The notes below the pieces were generated by a model. The model did not search any database, was not told the DNA's origin, and saw nothing but the letters and a program-made list of their open reading frames with translations. From the NCBI GenBank assembly GCA_036939975.1, contig JALLPB010000825.1, positions 1-12,638 of the forward strand: 12,638 bases of DNA. The letters are read 5' to 3'. Position 1 is the first letter of the stretch. Each line of letters begins with the position of its first letter. Below, in pieces: positions 8,464-12,638 of the stretch. This stretch comes from Cyclostephanos tholiformis (lineage: Eukaryota; Bacillariophyta; Thalassiosirophyceae; Thalassiosirales; Thalassiosiraceae). The position numbers and the translations under genes were made by a program.

Positions 8464-8623
8464 GTTCCTACGTAGATTCTACGATGGCCCCATACAAATA
8501 AGATTACCCCAGATTACCCCGGCCTGATTACTCCCGGGGTAATTGGGGTAATCAGTCTCAAGACTTTCAAAAATTGGTTACCCCGGGGTAATTACCCCGT
8601 TACCCGAGTAATTGCCAACCTAG
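8464..8623. repeat. Right inverted repeat, TTACCCCG-rich
   Basis: About 160 bp. Contains ATTACCCCAGATTACCCCGG at 8503-8522, CCCGGGGTAATTGGGGTAAT at 8533-8552, TTACCCCGGGGTAATTACCC at 8578-8597 and TTACCCGAGTAA at 8600-8611, then the terminal CCAACCTAG. A small perfect hairpin, CGTAGA-T-TCTACG, lies near its inner edge at 8471-8483. Confidence 0.7.
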
Positions 8624-9083
8624 ATTCCAGCCCTTCAACAACGCTGGCACGCCTCGTGGAGGTAGGCGAAGAGGCGGTCGCAGTCGCGGTGGTCGTGCCA
8701 TGCAGCAGGGCTACCGACGCAACCCACGCACGCCTTTCGCGGACTATACCGCGCGCACTGGGGGCGGCGGCGGCATCCCACAATTTGTCCCCACGACAAT
8801 TGGCGGCGTATTGCCGGCCTGCAACACTGCTGGCAAATAATTGCCGGCCCGCAACAATGCCCCAATGTATTCCAACATCGTCAAGAAATACAACAACATG
8901 AACGCTTGCTTCTCCTGCGGATTCGATGTGGAGGACGGACATACGTCATGCACGTGCCCGATCGACTGGCGGCGTGCAAACCACCAGGAAGCATATGATC
9001 GCCACAACGCCCAGGAGTACATCAACGCTGGGTACGACCCCAGCACGAAGGCAAAACACAAGACGCAACTACTGGCCTTTTGA
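8624..9083 (+). pseudogene. Gag C-terminal region of element B, 5' truncated, internal stop
   Basis: The reading frame is visible from about 8634 (FNNAGTPRGGRRRGGRSRGG), an RGG-type basic tract, then a glycine-rich stretch. A TAA at 8838-8840 spans the joint of a 30-bp duplication. The same frame continues to CFSCGFDVEDGHTSCTC (8907-8957), a CX2CX7HX4C knuckle of the form seen in diatom copia Gags, then NAGYDPSTKAKHKTQLLAF and TGA at 9081-9083. It would bind genomic RNA in the particle. The capsid part is lost upstream. Confidence 0.82.
8810..8869 (+). repeat. 30-bp tandem duplication in Gag of element B
   Basis: Units 8810-8839 and 8840-8869 both begin ATTGCCGGCC and share GCAACA and TGC at the same offsets, with mismatches mainly in the last ten bases. 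The in-frame TAA at 8838-8840 lies across the unit junction. Confidence 0.65.
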
Positions 9084-10577
9084 CGGCGTGGGGCGGAGTA
9101 TATAGATTATCATAAAGTAAATGAAATCGTAAACTATACTTTGGACCCCAGCAACCTTACGGCGATGGACGATGTCACTATAGTAGCATCGAACGTGTCG
9201 CCCAACTACCACAACGCTGCGTCGGCTATCCCACACACAGTCACGTTGACTGTTCCGGAATCTCACTCCATCGCGGACACAGGAGCCTCGTCAATATTTG
9301 TCATGGCGGGCACCCCCATGGACAATATTCGAACAACACCCAACCCTCTAACCATTAACCTCCCTCATGGAGGTACTGTGACATCGACACACGTATGCGA
9401 CATTGTCATCCCGGGCTTACCGACGGTACTGACAGGACATATCGTCCCCGATTTAAAATTGGCATCCCTCTTAGGGATTCGGATCCTATGCAAGGTGGGA
9501 TGCGTTGTGACATTCACGGACGACACTTGTGAAGTTCGGTTTAACAAGAAACTTATTTTACAAGGTACCAAAGATCCGTCCACTGATCTTTGGACGCTCC
9601 CCATCACACCTGCCGCAATCCACATGCAACGAGGTTGCCCTGGATTGGGAAAAGATCTCATCGATCAGATAAAACCAACCCCCGCGGCCGTGGCCGCGTT
9701 TACCCACTCGATACGATCACGGGCTAATGCCGTGAAATTTGCCCATCAATCGCTGGGCAATCCCAAAATTTCCACCCTTCTTAAGGCCTTAAAACAGGGT
9801 TTCCTCGAAGGGTGCCCCAACATGTCAATTCATCTCGTCAAGAAGTACTTAAACGCCAGCCCGGCAACGGCCAAAGGCCACATGAAACGTCCGAAAAAGG
9901 GTATCCGTAGCACAACGCCACGCATTCAAAAAGATACCATTGTCGTACCCCTCCCCTGCCCTATCCTACCCCGCTTCGACGAACCACCGCCATACGACGG
10001 ACCGGCATACAACGCGAGGATTCCCACCATCATCGAAGACAACCACAATATCGACCAATCAATAGCCAACATTTTTTGCTTTGGAGCATTTGCCGACAAA
10101 GTGTCGGGCGTCATGTACAACGACTTGACCGGCAACTTCCCATTCATGTCTTTGGATGGTAGTGTATGTTTTTTTGTCTTATATCACTACAAAACTAACG
10201 CAATTCTGGCAACGCCAATTGCAGGACTGGACGACAAAAGTATTTTCAACGCATACAAGACTCACTTTGATATGTTAACGTCAAAGGGATACAAGCCAAA
10301 GGTTAATGTCATGGACAATCAGGCCACGAAATTTATCAAAAAATTTCTCACCGATAATGACTGCAAACTACAACTCGTCGAGCCGCACAACCATCGCGTC
10401 AACGCCGCTGAACGTGCCATTCAGACGTTCAAAGACGCCTCCATTGCAACGCTGGCCACTACCAACGCTGCGTTTCCCTTGCAACGTGGGACAAACTGGC
10501 ACCACAGGTCCAGGACACGCTCAACCTTCTCAGGGCATCACGTGTCAACCCCAAAATTTCAGCATACAAGGCCCTAA
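9084..10577 (+). pseudogene. Pol of element B: protease and integrase, up to a frameshift
   Basis: It is in the same frame as Gag, directly after TGA 9081-9083 with no ATG near the start. Usable Met codons appear only from about 9165. The protease has SIADTGASS (Asp 9276-9278). A pre-integrase segment with LGNPKISTLLKALKQGF and LNASPATAKGHMKRPKKG follows. The integrase core has Asp in FMSLDG (about 10155), Asp in VMDNQA (10314-10316) and Glu in NAAERAI (10410-10412), with 31 residues between the last two. A one-base loss near 10482-10486 throws the frame off, so the final part to 10577 is out-of-frame. The true continuation is in the next entry. Protease matures the polyprotein and integrase inserts cDNA. 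Confidence 0.87.
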
Positions 10578-11434
10578 ACGGGCCGTACGATTGGGGCCGG
10601 TATCCCCTTGCACCCCCAGGGTGCAAAGCCGTCATATATGAATCCCCCACAGTCCGCGGATCATGGGCAGCACGCGGAACAGACGCTTGGTTATTAGGTC
10701 CATCAAAGGACCATTACCGTTGCAACCTCTATTATGTCCCGGAAACGCGGGCGTATCATGTCTCGGGGTCTGCGGAGCTCTTCCCACAACATTGCCAATT
10801 ACCAAATCTATCGACGCGAGAACACATCGAAGCCCTCACGTTAGAATTGACACAAGAAGCACGAGCAGCAGCTACAACACCGAAAGGAAAACTTCTCCTG
10901 AAAAAGCTGCGAACTCACCTCGACAACCTTTTGGTGCCCCCGGTCGCAGAGCCACAACAAAGGGTGTTTTTGGAGCCCCCGGTTGCGGAGCCACAACAAC
11001 GGGTGATTGCCCCGACGATACCGCGGCCAACTACTGTGCCCCTTCAAAGGGTGACAGACAGCCCTGCCATCATACAGACACAAAATCCAACGTTGAAACG
11101 AACTCTCATTGCAACACCACGCACACATCGGCGACATACACGAAGTAACACGCCGGGGGCCGTACCACCGATCACACGAGCAGTGCTCCCCATCGTTGCC
11201 CCCAATGATCGCCCCATGATGACGGCCCGACGACGATCACCCCGTACAAATCCCACGCCGCCTAGCCCCCCATTGGTGCAGTTCACCGATCTCCCTGGCC
11301 GACGCATGCCCATGGCACGCGCGAACGTTATCAGTCAGCAGGCACTTAACGCACTCACAGTGCGAAAAGCTTTGGGCACGCAGGTGGCAAGCACTCACCG
11401 TGCCTTGACTTTGCCCGAACACGTCGACTCATGA
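10487..11434 (+). pseudogene. Pol of element B: integrase C-terminal region and linker to RT
   Basis: It continues element B after the frameshift: WDKLAPQVQDTLNLLRAS, then YKALNGPYDWGRYPLAPPG and RGTDAWLLGPSKDHYRCNLYY, which resemble the conserved integrase C-terminal part of diatom copia elements. A long Pro/Thr/Arg-rich linker follows and contains a tandem duplication (PPVAEPQQRV twice). The segment ends at TGA 11432-11434. The same frame goes on into RT (PNFAHYASPMIHP), so this TGA is a nonsense codon rather than the end of the gene. Confidence 0.82.
10931..11008 (+). repeat. Two 39-bp tandem repeats in the integrase-RT linker of element B
   Basis: Units 10931-10969 and 10970-11008 differ at about 5 of 39 positions. 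The length is a multiple of three, so the frame is kept. They encode Leu-(Val/Glu)-PPVAEPQQRV-type units. Confidence 0.82.
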
Positions 11435-12638
11435 CCCAACTTTGCACACTATGCATCCCCGATGATACATCCTGTCACGGGGGACATTATTTCTAGTTAC
11501 AAACGTCTGATGAACAATCCCGCGACCGCGGAGGTATGGCAGACGGCATTCGGAAAAGACTTTGGCGGAATGGCGCAGGGCGATAATAAAACTGGCCAGA
11601 AAGGCACGAATTCTATATTTGTCATGAACCATGGCGAGATAAACCAGGCGTACGTTGACAAGCAAAAATTCACTTACGCAAAAGTCGTTGTCGATCACCG
11701 TCTGCAAAAAGAAGATCCGAACCGCATCTGCATCACGGCTGGAGGCAATCTCATCAAATGCAGGGGCGATGTATCAACATGCACAGCAGACCTGTGCACA
11801 TCAAAATTGCTGTGGAACAGTGTCCTCAGCACGCTGGACACCAAATTCATGTGCCTCGACATAAAGAATTTCTACCTCACCGCCGCGCTCGACTATTTTG
11901 AATACATGCGAATGCCGTTAGAGCTTTTCCCAACATGGGTTAGGGAGCAATATAAACTCGAACAAAATGCATACAAGGGATTCGTTCACTTACGCATGGA
12001 ATGAGCAGTGTGGGGCCTGCCACAGGCGGGCATACTTGCCAACAAGCTCTTACGTAACTGGCTTGCCCCTCACGGTTATCACGAATGCGACAACACGCCA
12101 GGGCTCTGGCGACATGAATGGCGCCCGGTCACTTTCTCTCTAGTCGTTGACGATTTCGGCGTCAAATCCGTTGGCAAGGAAGATGCCGACCACCTCATCA
12201 AATGCATCGGCGAGAATTATAACCTCGTCGAAGACTGGTCAGGCGACCTGTACTGCGGTATTAGACTCAACTGGGATTACCGCAACCAAACTCTCGACAT
12301 TTCCATGCCGGGGTACGTCCAACGCCAACTGGAAAAATACAAACACGCCGTTTCCCTCCGCCCGCAACATTGCCCGTACTCACCGGAGCCCAAAAAATAC
12401 GGGTCCGCGGCGCAATCCCCTCTTCCCGTTGACACGTCGGATGCACTTGATGCCAAAGGTATCAAACGAGTCCAGAAAATTGTAGGAAGTATCCTTTACT
12501 ATGAGCGGGCGGTCGACATGACGGTGTTGATGGCACTCAGCACTATTGCAAGTGAGCAAACAAAAGGCACGGAACAAACATTGGAAAAAGCACTCCAGGT
12601 ACTTGATTATCTCGCCACTCACCCGGATGCCACAGTGC
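11435..12638 (+). pseudogene. Reverse transcriptase of element B, one nonsense codon, 3' end outside window
   Basis: The frame runs MIHPVTGDIISSYKRLMNNP, WQTAFGKDFGGMAQG, then LDIKNFYLTAA (Asp 11858-11860). A TGA at 12002-12004 lies in RME*AVWGLPQAG, where Arg is expected. It continues through WGLPQAGILANKLL to LVVDDFGV (Asp pair 12149-12154), the copia YVDD box with Val for Tyr, then LYCGIRLNWDY and the connection region (VGSILYYERAVD). RNase H lies beyond the window. Apart from the TGA the domain looks intact, with the catalytic aspartates present. Confidence 0.88.

Larger units (their letters stand above)
7064..8623. mobile_element. 1560-bp segment bounded by inverted repeats and carrying a SAP-domain gene
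   Basis: The outer ends are inverted copies: CTAGGTTGGAAATTACT at 7064-7080 pairs with AGTAATTGCCAACCTAG at 8607-8623, with one mismatch in 17. Similarity continues inward through TTACCCCG-rich sequence. The inner borders also share GTTCCTAC(A/G)TAG, at about 7258-7269 (minus) and 8464-8475 (plus). No transposase is encoded, so it would be non-autonomous. The terminal CTAG is palindromic, so the duplicated target cannot be defined (CTAG, or TA). An alternative is two independent MITEs that happen to flank a host gene in opposite orientation. The flanks (a truncated transposase and a truncated copia) do not belong together, so a simple insertion is not the whole history. Confidence 0.55.
8624..12638 (+). 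mobile_element. Ty1/copia (CoDi-type) retrotransposon B, truncated left and cut by window end
   Basis: Order is Gag zinc knuckle, aspartic protease (DTGASS), integrase, RT, continuing past the window edge. It is clearly a different lineage from element A: different zinc knuckle spacing (CX2CX7HX4C), canonical protease, RT motifs LDIKNFYL and VVDDFG, and a Gag-Pol stop. The 5' LTR and most of Gag are missing. The sequence starts inside Gag right after the inverted repeat of the SAP segment. Breaks are a TAA at 8838, TGA at 9081, one frameshift near 10486, and TGAs at 11432 and 12002. Confidence 0.9.

Noticed and set aside
8464..8623. CRISPR-like repeats
   Set aside because: There is no fixed repeat/spacer periodicity and the surrounding genes are eukaryotic retroelements.
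9141..9165. Separate Pol start at TTG 9141
   Set aside because: There is no gap in frame from the Gag stop at 9081, and a non-ATG start is unlikely in a eukaryotic nuclear gene. Fusion by readthrough or decay of a sense codon is simpler.

Overview
The window reads as transposon-rich accessory DNA from the nuclear genome of a eukaryotic microalga, most likely a diatom or related stramenopile. This rests on recognised protein families. There are two different Ty1/copia polyproteins of the CoDi type familiar from diatom genomes, a PIF/Harbinger-like transposase, and a DUF6818-type SANT-like protein of the kind that is multicopy in diatoms and oomycetes. No rRNA, tRNA, bacterial operon or CRISPR array is visible.

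Layout. (1) 1-5477: copia element A. It has a partial 5' LTR (1-101), one Gag-protease-integrase-RT-RNase H reading frame (128-5226) broken by four nonsense codons and about four frameshifts, and a complete 223-bp 3' LTR (5255-5477). (2) 5478-7063: Harbinger-type remains. A plus-strand DUF6818-like gene (about 5624-6350) carries a local duplication and a fold-back. It faces a minus-strand DDE transposase pseudogene (6543-7063). (3) 7064-8623: a 1560-bp segment whose two ends are inverted copies of each other and are packed with TTACCCCG/CGGGGTAA palindromes. It encloses a minus-strand SAP-domain ORF (7281-8396). (4) 8624-12638: copia element B of a second lineage, running from the end of Gag through protease, integrase and RT. 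It is cut on the left exactly at the SAP segment and on the right by the window edge.

Most likely nothing here except possibly the SAP gene is expressed and functional. Nearly every nonsense codon is one C-to-T change from CGA or CAG, as expected for deamination of silenced, methylated transposons. The points I rate highest are a perfect 17-nt complementarity between the 5' LTR interior and the primer-binding position of element A, which looks like a self-primed copia element, and the SAP gene enclosed in terminal inverted repeats, which looks like a gene-carrying transposon sitting at the junction of two truncated elements.
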